Below are positions 25,704-34,833 of a DNA stretch of 64,000 nucleotides, in pieces. Where the stretch lies: the NCBI RefSeq assembly GCF_001263415.1, contig NZ_LGTE01000003.1, positions 62,001 through 126,000 on the forward strand, given 5' to 3'. The position numbers and the translations under genes were made by a program. The notes beneath the pieces were generated by a model, which made no database searches, was not told where the DNA came from, and worked only from the letters and a program-made list of their open reading frames with translations. The stretch's first letter is position 1. Each line of letters begins with the position of its first letter. This DNA is from Thermincola ferriacetica (GTDB lineage: Bacteria > Bacillota > Thermincolia > Thermincolales > Thermincolaceae).

Positions 25704-26997
25704 GATTATCCTCCTTATACTCAAAAGCGTGCAAAATGTTACGAATTAAACCGGCCAGGGAATTCTTGTAATGATAAGCCCAGCCAGAAACGACTAAAAC
25801 CTGCTGCCCGTTTTGGCTACCCTTTTCTACCGTGATTACCCTGTAGTCAGACAAAAGGGTTATAATAAGACCCCCTGCTCCCAGGAAAAGTCCCGCATAC
25901 ATAACCCATAAGCCTGGTAAAAAAGAAACATTGAAAAATCCGTAGTACCGGACAGCTTCAAACTTGACTGCCAGTCCGCTGGGCAGGGCCAATGCCTCGC
26001 CGGGCTTTAAAAACCCTTTCTTTAACAAATTGCTGTCTTCCCACAATTCCAGTTCCATAACCGGGTTTTTTAAAAGTAATGACCGGGAAAGCCATTGACC
26101 GGACTTGCTTTCAGCTTCCGGATATATCCTGATCTTGGCCAGGACCGGCGTTTGGGGAAGCTCCACCGTATCATAAAAGGTCAATGGCGGGCCTGTTTTT
26201 CCCCCGGCCGCTAAAGTTATAATACTTCGCCAACGCTCCGTGCCGTTAAAATGGACACTTATGACCGGCGCGGCTCCAAAATTGCCCAACATAATTTTTC
26301 GCCCACAAAAAGTAATGCCTTTATTGGGTCTGATAGGCTGAGAGAGGCTGCCTCCCTCTTTGTTTTTCAACAGCACGTGTCCTTCCAGTGCAGAAAAACT
26401 CTTATTGCCATACCTGAATTCGGGCCTCAGGTTATCTACATAAATGGAAAAACCGGCATGGGATTCGTCAAAAAAAGCGCCTTCCCAAACCTTACCCACA
26501 TAAGCATCATGCTCCTCGACCACGGCATGCCCAACGGGAATGGCCATGGCGCCGGACATGCCGAATAAATTGTTCAGGATAATCCCCAATCCCGCAATGC
26601 TGAAACTGATATGGAAAAGAACAGAACCCCAAATGGCGATTTTCCCTTTCCTGGCCACCCAGCGGGAACCGGCATCACCAGTGACCAGGTAACCGGCTTT
26701 TGCAAAAAGTCGCCGCAGCTTTTCCGATATTTTTTCTGTGTCTCCGTCACCGGCAACCACGAATCTTATGTCGTTGTATTGAGCCGGCCCGTCTTCCGGC
26801 CTGACCAGCCTTTTAACCGAGCAGGCCGTCGAATTAAGGGCGATTAATATAATTAAGCCGGAAAACCACCATGTCCGGTAAAGAAAAAACTGGGGCTGCA
26901 GCCGGTTTGCCCACTGACCGGCGAAAGAAAGGACCAAAGCCACAGCTAGTAAAACAGCATTTGTTTTTCTGGAAGTTAAAAAATTAAGCAGCTTCAT
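25690..26997 (-). CDS. resB: Cytochrome c biogenesis protein ResB/Ccs1
   Basis: 435 residues. Three N-terminal TM helices (about 15-30, 40-58, 125-150), a large extracellular beta-rich region (about 175-345), and a fourth TM helix (FLPGLWVMYAGLFLGAGGLII, near 365-385). The motif after TM4 (LLSDYRVITVEK) matches ResB. Partner of CcsA in system II heme ligation. It lies 31 bp downstream of the 17-heme cytochrome and overlaps ccsA, so it is in the cytochrome operon and may be a dedicated maturation pair for it. Confidence 0.93.
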   Translation of the reverse strand: MKLLNFLTSRKTNAVLLAVALVLSFAGQWANRLQPQFFLYRTWWFSGLIILIALNSTACSVKRLVRPEDGPAQYNDIRFVVAGDGDTEKISEKLRRLFAKAGYLVTGDAGSRWVARKGKIAIWGSVLFHISFSIAGLGIILNNLFGMSGAMAIPVGHAVVEEHDAYVGKVWEGAFFDESHAGFSIYVDNLRPEFRYGNKSFSALEGHVLLKNKEGGSLSQPIRPNKGITFCGRKIMLGNFGAAPVISVHFNGTERWRSIITLAAGGKTGPPLTFYDTVELPQTPVLAKIRIYPEAESKSGQWLSRSLLLKNPVMELELWEDSNLLKKGFLKPGEALALPSGLAVKFEAVRYYGFFNVSFLPGLWVMYAGLFLGAGGLIITLLSDYRVITVEKGSQNGQQVLVVSGWAYHYKNSLAGLIRNILHAFEYKEDNLAKG

Positions 26998-27028
26998 AGT
27001 CCCAGTCCCTCTTACGAACAGAAGAAGT

Positions 27029-30000
27029 CTACTGCACAGGCTGGGTATTCATCTGGCATTCACTGATGCCAACCTTGGCAGTGCAGGAACCGCCGTTAGC
27101 GGAATCAAACTTGGATATCAGATTCCCATGTATCAGGGCCTCTGTCCGGCCAATAGCCGTGTCATACTTGTAAGTCCGCCCGTGAATACTGCCCCTTAAA
27201 GCGCCGCCGCCGATACCCTGCTCTTTGCCGCTGGTCACTTCTTTTAACATGTCCGGGTTGCCTGAATGACAACCGTAGCAACCATAAGCATTGGCCGTGT
27301 AATGCGCATATTGCTTGGAGTGGGTTGCCGGTGCAATGGAACCCTCCCCGCTGCCGGCCGTATTCCCAACCCCGTAAGTGGTCTCTTTATGACACATCAC
27401 ACATAAAGCGTCGTATACCAGAACTCCCTGGTTCGTTCTGTTATCAGCGTCAGGATGTAACGCGGTATTGGTGCCAACCCGCTTCAGCATGTATTTGTTG
27501 GTGGAGCTATGGGGCCCGGCCGGCCTGGTCCCGTCCGTATTGTGACAATCCAGGCAGACCATGCGGTTATTGGGGTCCTGGTCAAAATTATCCCACGGCG
27601 GATAGGCCGTAGTTGAGTTTACATACAGGTTCGGTTTTGGCGCCTGCATAATGGGGTGCCAGGAGTCCGTGCCGTAAACGAAATCGTAAATTCCGGCCGC
27701 GCTCTCCGTCCCTCCGGGAGATAAATAGGTATGGTTGTTTTGTTCCACCCGGTGGCAGCTCATGCACAATTCGTTGACACCTCTTTTGTCTGTAGGCAGA
27801 ATGCCTGAGACAGGCGCAACAGCGGTATTCCCTCCCGTTACCCGCAAGTGTTTGCCCGGGTCAGTCCCGGCGAAAGTTGGCGGATTTTCTTCGTTAAATA
27901 CGTTGTGGTCCGTATGGCACATACTCAAGCAGGTATAACCTTCGGGCGGATTGTAGTCCGCAGCAAAGGATGTAATCTGGTGACGGTAATTAACGGAATT
28001 CATGCCCATCCAGTCAGTAAGTTCATGACAGAGGTCACAGTCTTTCCCGCCCGGGCTCCGGCCGTAAGGTTCGGGAGCATGCGCTGCCTGCATGGGATCT
28101 CCATAACCATGGCAGTCCGAACACGGCTTCGCCTTAGCAGGGTCCACATTTCTGGCATGCTGGTTGATGGTGGTAACCTGCGGCCAGGTTGCCGCCAAAT
28201 CAGGCAATCTGGGCATGTTGTTGCCCCGCCATTGATTAAGTACAGAATCGTCGGTGGCCGTGTGGCACTTCAGACACATTGCCCGTTGGTTCGCTACGGT
28301 CCCGTCGTAAAGATTGCTGCCCAGCCTGTCGTTCAGCAGCTTATTATTGTTGTTGGCCGAACCGTGGGGGTTATGGCAGTCGTTGCAGGGGATGCAGTAC
28401 CCCAGAGGCACCGGCTTTCCGTCAATATAAAACCCATTTTCATGGACATAGTGTCCAGAAGCGGTTACACTTGTACCATCGTCTTTACGGTAACTACCGC
28501 TGTAATACCTGGCAATATCCTGGGCCGGCCCGTCGCTGTCATGGCATTTAAAACACAAAGCGTTATATTTAAGGATACCTGCCGTTGAACCGGCATCGGG
28601 ATCATCAGGCGGCGTAACCTGATAAAGGTCTACCAGCATTTTTCCGTAGGGAGTCCCGTGGGGATTGTGGCAGTTCAGGCATTGTCCCCTTTGCTCTTCG
28701 TCGGGGATGCTGTCCGAGGTCCGTGATACGCTGTATGGCCCGCCCGGATAAAGGACCCCGGTGGATTTACGCCCGTGGGCGTTAAGGTAAGTGGCTTCAA
28801 AAACAGTTTTCCCGAGGTAAGGGGCATCCCCTGTCCCCATCGGCCCCTCATGGCAGGCATAACATAGGGTGTTATTGTTTCCTTCCACGTTATACTTCCC
28901 GCCATTGACACTTTCGCGCAACAGTTTGGGTAACCGCGAACCATGTTTTTCATGACAGGCACAGCAGTTGATCTGCGTCTGCGGGTCAGGCGGAGCCAGA
29001 GAAGCATCGGTTCCATTATTTTTATAAACATGGGCCCCTACCATATCACCGTCGTAAACCGTTGCTGCCGTGTAATATGTTTCATGGTCATCCACACCGG
29101 ATATTCCCGTCAACCGGCGCACGCTGCCACCGTGAAGAGCAGGGCTACCGTGGCAGGCAAAACAGACATCATTGCCGCTGTTGTACTCATGGCCATTGGC
29201 ATCCCTGGTATCCAGCAGTTTGGGGTAATGGACCCCTGCCCCGTCATGGGGATTATGACAGTCAATACAGCTTTGTTGGTCGTTCGGCACACCATGATGG
29301 CTTGTATTAGCCCCCACAGCGTCAATAGAGCCGAATTCGGCCAAAATATTCTTGGTACTGATTCCGCTGGCGTCATGGCACATATAACAGAGAAGCTTTT
29401 CGTTTTCCCGTTGCAATAAAACAGGGCCGGCAGCGGCGTGGGTAACATGACAGGTTGCACACAACTCCGATGTCAGGTCAAAGTTGCCATGCGGGTAAAA
29501 AGTAGTGCTGCCCATGCCTACAAATTCAAGTTTATTGACATTTGGCGGGTCAGTATTTAGTATGTTGCCCGCAGCGTCTGTAACCGAAGGGTTGACTTCG
29601 ACAGTATACCTGGTTCCAACCGTCTGGTCAGCAGTTATAAGTCGGATTGTCCTCTGGTCACCTTTCAGTTGAACCGCTGATATCTCTAGAACATTAACGG
29701 GATTCCCAGATTCATAAATTTGGTAAACGGCCGGATTTTTAGCGGTTTCGCTATCCATGCAACTGTCAATAAATTCTATGTCTACCATATTTTTGGTGCG
29801 TACTATTGCCTGACTCAAAACAGGCCTGGTATTATCCACATAATAAGTAAAGGTCTTGATGGAAGTATCTCCATCACGGTTAGTCGCTACAATTTTGATC
29901 AGATATGCACCATCTCCCCCCGCGGCTGCCGTGTCCCAGTTAACGGAATAAGTTGTGCCGTCAGGAGTATGGTCACTTCCGATGAACGTCCAGGTAGCAC

Positions 30001-31423
30001 CCCCATCGGTGGAATATTGCCACTCCACGCCGGCTATGCCATTGGCATCCGTTACGTTGGCAGACAATGTCTGAACATGTCCCCGCAGATAAGACCACAT
30101 CTGCGGATTTATTTGGGAAATCTCCGGCGGATTATTGTCTATGTGGTAAGTCACACCGGGACTTACGGTCTTGTGACCCCACGGGGAAGAATCAACCGCC
30201 GTCACCCTAATCAGGTAATTATTCATATCAGGCAGATCTTCGGTCGGAAATATGTAAGAAAAGGTATAGACACCGCCGGCAACAGATTCCGGTTTCTTGC
30301 TGGTACCTATGGGAATCCACGATGTACCGTTATCTGGTGAATATTCCCAGGTTACCCTGCCTATTCCTGCCGGGTCCTGGGCGCTGACGCTCAGTTTTTG
30401 GTCTCCTTTTAACCTGGCTCCGTCAACAGGCGTGAAATTTGATAAAACAGGCCCCTGGTTCTCCAGGGTATAATACTTCAGATCAGAAACAGTAAATTCG
30501 TCCAGTGAGTCTTTTGCCACCGCCCTGACCTGGTACAGGCCATCAGGCAAAGCGCCGGTATTCCAGTCTATTCCATAGGTATAGCTGTCAACCGTCGAAT
30601 TGTACGTGGCCCCGATAACATGCCATGTACTGCCGCTATCGCTTGAGTACTCCCACTTAATGCCATCACCCGGCGCTTGTTTGATACCCTTGGGGTCCCA
30701 CGCCCACAGGGATAACCCGGCAGTCCCGTGGAGCAAAGTACCGTCCTGCGGTTTCAGGTCAAAAATCAGGGGCCCAGCGCTATGGGTATAATCTATGTTT
30801 ACGTTTACGCTGTCCCAGTAAACGTAACCCATCAATGATTTGCCTGCCTGGTTGCCCACCTTCCAGTAAAGCCTGAGAAGATACCTGTTCCCGGCAGTTA
30901 ACCCGTTGACTGGAGCAGAAAAACTTTTCCACGTATCGGAAACATCGGTCAAAAGCCCGGCAGCCTTCTGGACGCCGTTCCAGTCACAGATTTCCCAGCC
31001 TACCTCCCAAGTCCCATAATTATTTGTTGAACGATAAATTCTATAATTAAAACTAACCGTCACGCTATTTACCCCTTCAGAGGGCAGGGCAAATACATGT
31101 TCGTACCCGGCCGTATCGCTATTTAAATTGGTTGCCGTTAAAGAAATATATTGTTGAGCCGAATATACATTTGTGTATGCCGTCGCGTTTGTCTGGCTGA
31201 AGGCAGTCCCCCCGCCTTCACTGAAGGTTCGCCACCTGCTGTACTGCGTCCCTTCAAAATCGCCGTCTCCTCCCAATACATCCGCCGTTTCTGCCATTGC
31301 TATATTAAGAGCGGCAAGAAGCAAGACGCCCAATAGAAAAACCAGCAGCACCGCAAAAAATTTTTTGCGGCGCCGACCATTGTCATTATTAGCTCCAATA
31401 AGCTTGTCCCATCTTGTACTCAT
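27029..31423 (-). CDS. Very large multiheme c-type cytochrome (17 heme motifs) with Ig-like stalk
   Basis: 1464 residues. A basic N-terminus and TM/signal helix (about 20-43) are followed by a carbohydrate-binding-like beta domain, then Ig-like repeats of about 100 residues (DGTLLHGTAGLSLWAWDP, DGARLKGDQKLSVSAQDP). A Big_5-like domain comes next. From residue 655 to about 1386 there are sixteen CxxCH motifs and one CxxxCH (TCLSMCHTDH, the thirteenth). Many are followed by NPH(D)G or distal histidines suited to bis-His ligation. This size and stalk suit a cytochrome that spans the thick wall/S-layer. It is in an operon with an NHL protein upstream and resB-ccsA downstream. Role in extracellular electron transfer inferred. 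Confidence 0.92.
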   Translation of the reverse strand: MSTRWDKLIGANNDNGRRRKKFFAVLLVFLLGVLLLAALNIAMAETADVLGGDGDFEGTQYSRWRTFSEGGGTAFSQTNATAYTNVYSAQQYISLTATNLNSDTAGYEHVFALPSEGVNSVTVSFNYRIYRSTNNYGTWEVGWEICDWNGVQKAAGLLTDVSDTWKSFSAPVNGLTAGNRYLLRLYWKVGNQAGKSLMGYVYWDSVNVNIDYTHSAGPLIFDLKPQDGTLLHGTAGLSLWAWDPKGIKQAPGDGIKWEYSSDSGSTWHVIGATYNSTVDSYTYGIDWNTGALPDGLYQVRAVAKDSLDEFTVSDLKYYTLENQGPVLSNFTPVDGARLKGDQKLSVSAQDPAGIGRVTWEYSPDNGTSWIPIGTSKKPESVAGGVYTFSYIFPTEDLPDMNNYLIRVTAVDSSPWGHKTVSPGVTYHIDNNPPEISQINPQMWSYLRGHVQTLSANVTDANGIAGVEWQYSTDGGATWTFIGSDHTPDGTTYSVNWDTAAAGGDGAYLIKIVATNRDGDTSIKTFTYYVDNTRPVLSQAIVRTKNMVDIEFIDSCMDSETAKNPAVYQIYESGNPVNVLEISAVQLKGDQRTIRLITADQTVGTRYTVEVNPSVTDAAGNILNTDPPNVNKLEFVGMGSTTFYPHGNFDLTSELCATCHVTHAAAGPVLLQRENEKLLCYMCHDASGISTKNILAEFGSIDAVGANTSHHGVPNDQQSCIDCHNPHDGAGVHYPKLLDTRDANGHEYNSGNDVCFACHGSPALHGGSVRRLTGISGVDDHETYYTAATVYDGDMVGAHVYKNNGTDASLAPPDPQTQINCCACHEKHGSRLPKLLRESVNGGKYNVEGNNNTLCYACHEGPMGTGDAPYLGKTVFEATYLNAHGRKSTGVLYPGGPYSVSRTSDSIPDEEQRGQCLNCHNPHGTPYGKMLVDLYQVTPPDDPDAGSTAGILKYNALCFKCHDSDGPAQDIARYYSGSYRKDDGTSVTASGHYVHENGFYIDGKPVPLGYCIPCNDCHNPHGSANNNNKLLNDRLGSNLYDGTVANQRAMCLKCHTATDDSVLNQWRGNNMPRLPDLAATWPQVTTINQHARNVDPAKAKPCSDCHGYGDPMQAAHAPEPYGRSPGGKDCDLCHELTDWMGMNSVNYRHQITSFAADYNPPEGYTCLSMCHTDHNVFNEENPPTFAGTDPGKHLRVTGGNTAVAPVSGILPTDKRGVNELCMSCHRVEQNNHTYLSPGGTESAAGIYDFVYGTDSWHPIMQAPKPNLYVNSTTAYPPWDNFDQDPNNRMVCLDCHNTDGTRPAGPHSSTNKYMLKRVGTNTALHPDADNRTNQGVLVYDALCVMCHKETTYGVGNTAGSGEGSIAPATHSKQYAHYTANAYGCYGCHSGNPDMLKEVTSGKEQGIGGGALRGSIHGRTYKYDTAIGRTEALIHGNLISKFDSANGGSCTAKVGISECQMNTQPVQ

Positions 31424-31450
31424 GATGTTTCCCCTCCAGACGAAGCCATG

Positions 31451-32419
31451 TTAACCAGGATAACCCCAAACAGCTACCCGGCCATCGCCTCTGTTGGCCA
31501 CGTAAATCCTGCCGTCCTCATCTACCGTGATTCCCACGGGTAAATTTAACCCTTCTTCCGGATCTTCCGACTGACCAAAGGTAAACAATAATCTGCCCCG
31601 GCCGTCATAAACCAACACCCGGTTGGCAAAGGACTGGGTAACCATCAGACGGCCTAAATTATCCGCCGCCAGCCCTTTGACCATCCCTGTCGGTAAGACT
31701 CCTACGGGAACAGTAACCGAACGGACAACTTTTTTACCTGTTATCTTTTTAATCTGACATTGGCCTTCGTCCACCACCCAAAGGTGTCCGCCACTGTCCG
31801 CCTGAATTCCCTGGGGATGTGTAAGAGCGGCCTCAATTTCGCCCATGTATCTCCCTCCGGCATCAAAAACAACAATTCCATGCCGGGCCAGGTCCGATAT
31901 GTAAACCTTACCGTCCTGCCCCAGGCACATTAAGCCGGGCTTAATCCCATAATCAGCCACGCCAATTGTCCGCAAATACCGGCCTTTGGCATCAAATTCC
32001 TGAACAGTAAAGTTTTCAGGATCGCTGACCCAGAGCCGCCCGTCGGAAAAAACCGCCAGGCCATATGGATAATTAAACTTGCCGGCTCCTTTGCCCCTTT
32101 CGCCGATGGAATAAAGGTAACGGCCTGAATTCTTATCGAAAACGCACACTCTATCGGTGCCCACGTCGGCAACATAAACCAATTCCTTTTCTTCTGATAC
32201 GGCCACCGCCACCGGCTGTTCCAAGGCCGCTCTTTCCCCTCCGGTAAGGCTGTACAAATAAGACGGTCTGTCCCCTATGGCCCGGGGCAGGTGTAATAAC
32301 ACACATGAGTGACTGTCCCCAATCAGCCAGTCGGCAAAACCGGCCGCTAAAAGTGCCAGGAGTAAACCCAAGTATAGAGCAGGCTTTTTCAAAATATCTT
32401 TGCGCGATCCGGTGTCCAC
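31451..32419 (-). CDS. Membrane-anchored NHL-repeat beta-propeller protein
   Basis: 322 residues, GTG start. An N-terminal TM helix (about 14-32) is followed by about six NHL blades with the repeating pattern of PxGIAVxxxGxxYVADxxxxRVxVFD, for example VYVADVGTDRVCVFD and PYGLAVFSDGRLWVSDP. It faces the outside and is probably a protein-interaction scaffold. Its stop is 27 bp before the 17-heme cytochrome, and a second NHL protein sits beside the hexaheme gene. This recurrent pairing of NHL and cytochrome genes suggests a role in cytochrome assembly or filament formation. Confidence 0.88.
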   Translation of the reverse strand: MDTGSRKDILKKPALYLGLLLALLAAGFADWLIGDSHSCVLLHLPRAIGDRPSYLYSLTGGERAALEQPVAVAVSEEKELVYVADVGTDRVCVFDKNSGRYLYSIGERGKGAGKFNYPYGLAVFSDGRLWVSDPENFTVQEFDAKGRYLRTIGVADYGIKPGLMCLGQDGKVYISDLARHGIVVFDAGGRYMGEIEAALTHPQGIQADSGGHLWVVDEGQCQIKKITGKKVVRSVTVPVGVLPTGMVKGLAADNLGRLMVTQSFANRVLVYDGRGRLLFTFGQSEDPEEGLNLPVGITVDEDGRIYVANRGDGRVAVWGYPG

Positions 32420-32508
32420 TGTCAGGTCACTTCTCTTCTTAATAATTGATTAATGTATTTGTAATCCTTTTTTTATATATTACGAAAGTGATTGGTTCTA
32501 TAAGACCG

Positions 32509-32643
32509 TTAAAAACTCCTTCTATTTTCATTAATTTTTCCAATTTTTCTGAATAAAGTAGTGTCCATAATTCCCCGGCAAACGATTAAAACATCGTCGA
32601 TTCTTCTCATATCAAAACCATGAGATATCAAACCCGCTGGCAA
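32509..32643 (-). CDS. Candidate 44-aa ORF upstream of the NHL/cytochrome operon
   Basis: A TTG start at 32643 lies 8 nt after a very strong ribosome site (AAAGGAGG). The 44-residue product is basic, with GFDMRRIDDVLIVCRG and ending NENRRSF. No family recognised. It sits in the leader of the 17-heme cytochrome operon, 90 bp before the NHL gene, so it could be a small protein or a leader peptide. The TTG start and short length leave real doubt. The rest of the 32420-32853 gap holds only the terminator-like hairpin and the transporter promoter region. Confidence 0.4.
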   Translation of the reverse strand: MPAGLISHGFDMRRIDDVLIVCRGIMDTTLFRKIGKINENRRSF

Positions 32644-32731
32644 GCAGTTCCCCCTCCTTTCACAACAGAATATTCAAAGGCAGTTTGTTTTATGTCTGCA
32701 CTGACGTTGTTAATGTTTTTTTACCCCATGC

Positions 32732-32760
32732 AAAAATAGGTTGCCTAAAAAAGGCAACCT
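32732..32760 (-). terminator. Minus-strand terminator-like hairpin without an obvious gene
   Basis: AGGTTGCC / GGCAACCT hairpin with TATTTTTG following on the minus strand. The only gene upstream in that direction is on the opposite strand, so it may end a small RNA or act in the cytochrome operon leader. Confidence 0.5.
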
Positions 32761-32853
32761 GCTTAATTGAATCAACATCACATAAAATCCGGTATACTTT
32801 CAAAATCTAATTAAAAAACAGCGTCATTCCAAAAATTCAAGGTCGGTGATTGG

Positions 32854-33966
32854 ATGAACCAGCATACAGAAAAAAAACTTTCTCCCTTTCTCATCGCGGC
32901 GACTTACATCGGAACAGTGGTTGGAGCCGGCTTTGCTTCGGGCCAGGAGGTCCTTCAGTTTTTTGGTTTCTTTGGGCCGGCCGGGATACTGGGCATGTTA
33001 CTGACATCGGTTTTGTTTGCATTTTTTGGCAGAATTATTATGCAGATGGGCAAAGACTTACAGGCAAAATCCCACCTGCCGGTGATCCAAAAAGCCGGCG
33101 GCCTTTGGATAGGCCGGTTTATAGATTATACTATTACGTTCTTTCTGTTCGGAGCCGTAACTGCTATGGTAGCGGGGTCGGGAGCCATTTTTGAAGAACA
33201 GTTCGGTATTCCCAGCATTTGGGGTAACCTGGCAATGGCCGTTGCGACCATGATTACTGTATTGATTGGTTTCGGCGGTGTTGTTTCAGCCATCAGTTTT
33301 GTGGTCCCGCTCCTTTTAGCGGCCGTACTGGGTATCAGTATTTACACTTTAATTGGTTCGCCGGTAAGTTTATGGAGACATGCCGCCTCTATTGACAACA
33401 GAGCTGCTGTACCTTTCTGGCCCTTATCCGCTTTAATATACGTCTCTTATAACCTGGTTATGGCTATAGCAGTATTGTCCCCCCTGGGTATGCATGCTGA
33501 AAGCGATGTTGCTCTGGCCCGGGGCGCAAAATACGGTGGATATGGTTTGGGGTTAGGCGCCCTGGCCATTCTTTTGGCTTTACTGGCAAATTTACCTGAA
33601 GCAGCCCGTTACGATATACCCATGGCTTTTATTGCCGGCAAAATTTCGCCTATCATTAAAGGCGCCTACGCTCTTGTATTGTTGGCTGAAATTTATACTA
33701 CCGCCGTAGGAAGCCTGTATGGCTTTTCAGCACGACTGGCGGACCCTGATTCTGCCAGAGCAAAATGGGTAACAATCGGCGCCGCCGCTACGTCGCTGTT
33801 GGCCAGCCGGTTCGGTTTCACCAACCTGGTCCGTTTTCTTTATCCCGTCGTAGGTTATGCCGGCCTGCTGCTGCTGGCCGGACTGGCATACAGTTATTTT
33901 AGAGAACGGTTATTTTATCTGGTTCCTGCACTCAGGAAAAGAGAATATAGGCAAAAAAACAAATAA
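32854..33966 (+). CDS. YkvI-family membrane transporter (APC superfamily)
   Basis: 370 residues with about ten TM helices. The N-terminal TYIGTVVGAGFASGQEVLQF is the hallmark of the Bacillus YkvI family, with an unwound-helix Gly-rich motif typical of APC/LeuT-fold transporters. Substrate unknown; amino acids or similar small organic ions are likely from the superfamily. It is monocistronic, flanked by terminators, and oriented against the surrounding cytochrome operons, so it probably has no direct role in them. Confidence 0.82.
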   Translation: MNQHTEKKLSPFLIAATYIGTVVGAGFASGQEVLQFFGFFGPAGILGMLLTSVLFAFFGRIIMQMGKDLQAKSHLPVIQKAGGLWIGRFIDYTITFFLFGAVTAMVAGSGAIFEEQFGIPSIWGNLAMAVATMITVLIGFGGVVSAISFVVPLLLAAVLGISIYTLIGSPVSLWRHAASIDNRAAVPFWPLSALIYVSYNLVMAIAVLSPLGMHAESDVALARGAKYGGYGLGLGALAILLALLANLPEAARYDIPMAFIAGKISPIIKGAYALVLLAEIYTTAVGSLYGFSARLADPDSARAKWVTIGAAATSLLASRFGFTNLVRFLYPVVGYAGLLLLAGLAYSYFRERLFYLVPALRKREYRQKNK

Positions 33967-33974
33967 AAAAGTAC

Positions 33975-34003
33975 AAAAAAAGAGGCGCCCTGTGCGCCTC
34001 TTT
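33975..34003. terminator. Bidirectional terminator
   Basis: AAAGAGGCGC-CCTGT-GCGCCTCTTT hairpin. T-tract is stronger on the minus strand, serving the YkuK gene as well as the YkvI gene. Confidence 0.75.
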
Positions 34004-34122
34004 GGGGGGTTCATCCCTTCCCCCGCCCGTTCATATAGCTAAAAGCTATCTTGTTTAAATTATACCATATCTGGTAAATCAGTCAAAGACTTTCACCCAG
34101 ATATATTGTATACATTTCATCA

Positions 34123-34590
34123 CTATTTGGTATACCGGTCCGCCACTTTACTGGCGCCGTAAGAATAGGGTTTTACCCTGGCCAGAAATCCGCTCATATT
34201 CACCATACCAACAACCTGCTGAATCAGTTCCTTGGTTTTACCCTTTGTTCCCACATCCAGGTGAATTTCAATGGTAAGTTCAGGGTTAATAGCAGATAAC
34301 TTTTCCATCAACCGCGCGGCTATATCCAGACTTTCATTGGCTTCGGCAAAAATTCGCTGCTGCAAAGAATGATATGGCTTGTGATAAGTTCGCCGGTAAT
34401 AGAATTTGGCACCTTTACCTGCGCGGTGAATAATGACCGCAGTAACAAAACAGGTTTTTTCGCCCTGTTGTGAATCAGTCCCAATAATTATCCGGTAGCT
34501 GTCTTTCGGGGACTGAACAGTGAAATTAATCAAATCGGTAACCATTTCCTCGAGGCTAATGGAACCCTTGGACGGACTAATGAAACGCAT
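34123..34590 (-). CDS. YkuK family (DUF458) RNase H-like protein
   Basis: 155 residues. RIIIGTDSQQGEKTCFVTAVII near the N-terminus carries the IGTDSQ motif of the DUF458/YkuK family, which has a predicted RNase H-like fold, and the DVGTKGKT block follows at about 115. The family is scattered in Firmicutes and its biochemical role is not established; nuclease activity is a structural inference. Start supported by GGAGGTAACCGG. It is a single gene between the transporter terminator and the kinase gene. Confidence 0.8.
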   Translation of the reverse strand: MRFISPSKGSISLEEMVTDLINFTVQSPKDSYRIIIGTDSQQGEKTCFVTAVIIHRAGKGAKFYYRRTYHKPYHSLQQRIFAEANESLDIAARLMEKLSAINPELTIEIHLDVGTKGKTKELIQQVVGMVNMSGFLARVKPYSYGASKVADRYTK

Positions 34591-34716
34591 CCGGTTACCT
34601 CCGTTCTAAATTGAATTGTTTGTATATACTATATAGTATATCATAATTTGGGCAATTAATTGTTACCAAAAGTACAAATTTTAGTTTCCTACCGGACGCG
34701 CACTTTTTTAATATTT

Positions 34717-34815
34717 GGAAATGATGCTTTAAGGCAAAATTGTGGATAACCTCAAAGCATAATTTCGGATATCAACAAAAGTTTCCAGGAAATCTCGATA
34801 GAAACTTTTGTTTTT
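34717..34815. repeat. Dispersed two-hairpin repeat, copy A
   Basis: About 95 bp with two hairpins: GATGCTTTAAGG...CTCAAAGCAT and CAAAAGTTT...AAACTTTTG, joined by GGATATCAA. It lies just after the seven-PAS kinase stop. Copies B and C are near 57.2 and 57.6 kb in the opposite orientation. Confidence 0.7.
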
Positions 34816-34833
34816 GCCATGGTTACGAATGCT

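Noticed and set aside
27325-30340. Several long plus-strand ORFs (up to 246 aa) opposite the 17-heme cytochrome
   Set aside because: Antisense shadows of a GC-rich, Cys/His-coding gene; no ribosome sites and no domain-like sequence.
32439-32531. Minus-strand 30-codon ORF starting MKIEGVF
   Set aside because: No convincing ribosome site and it overlaps the better-supported 44-codon candidate.
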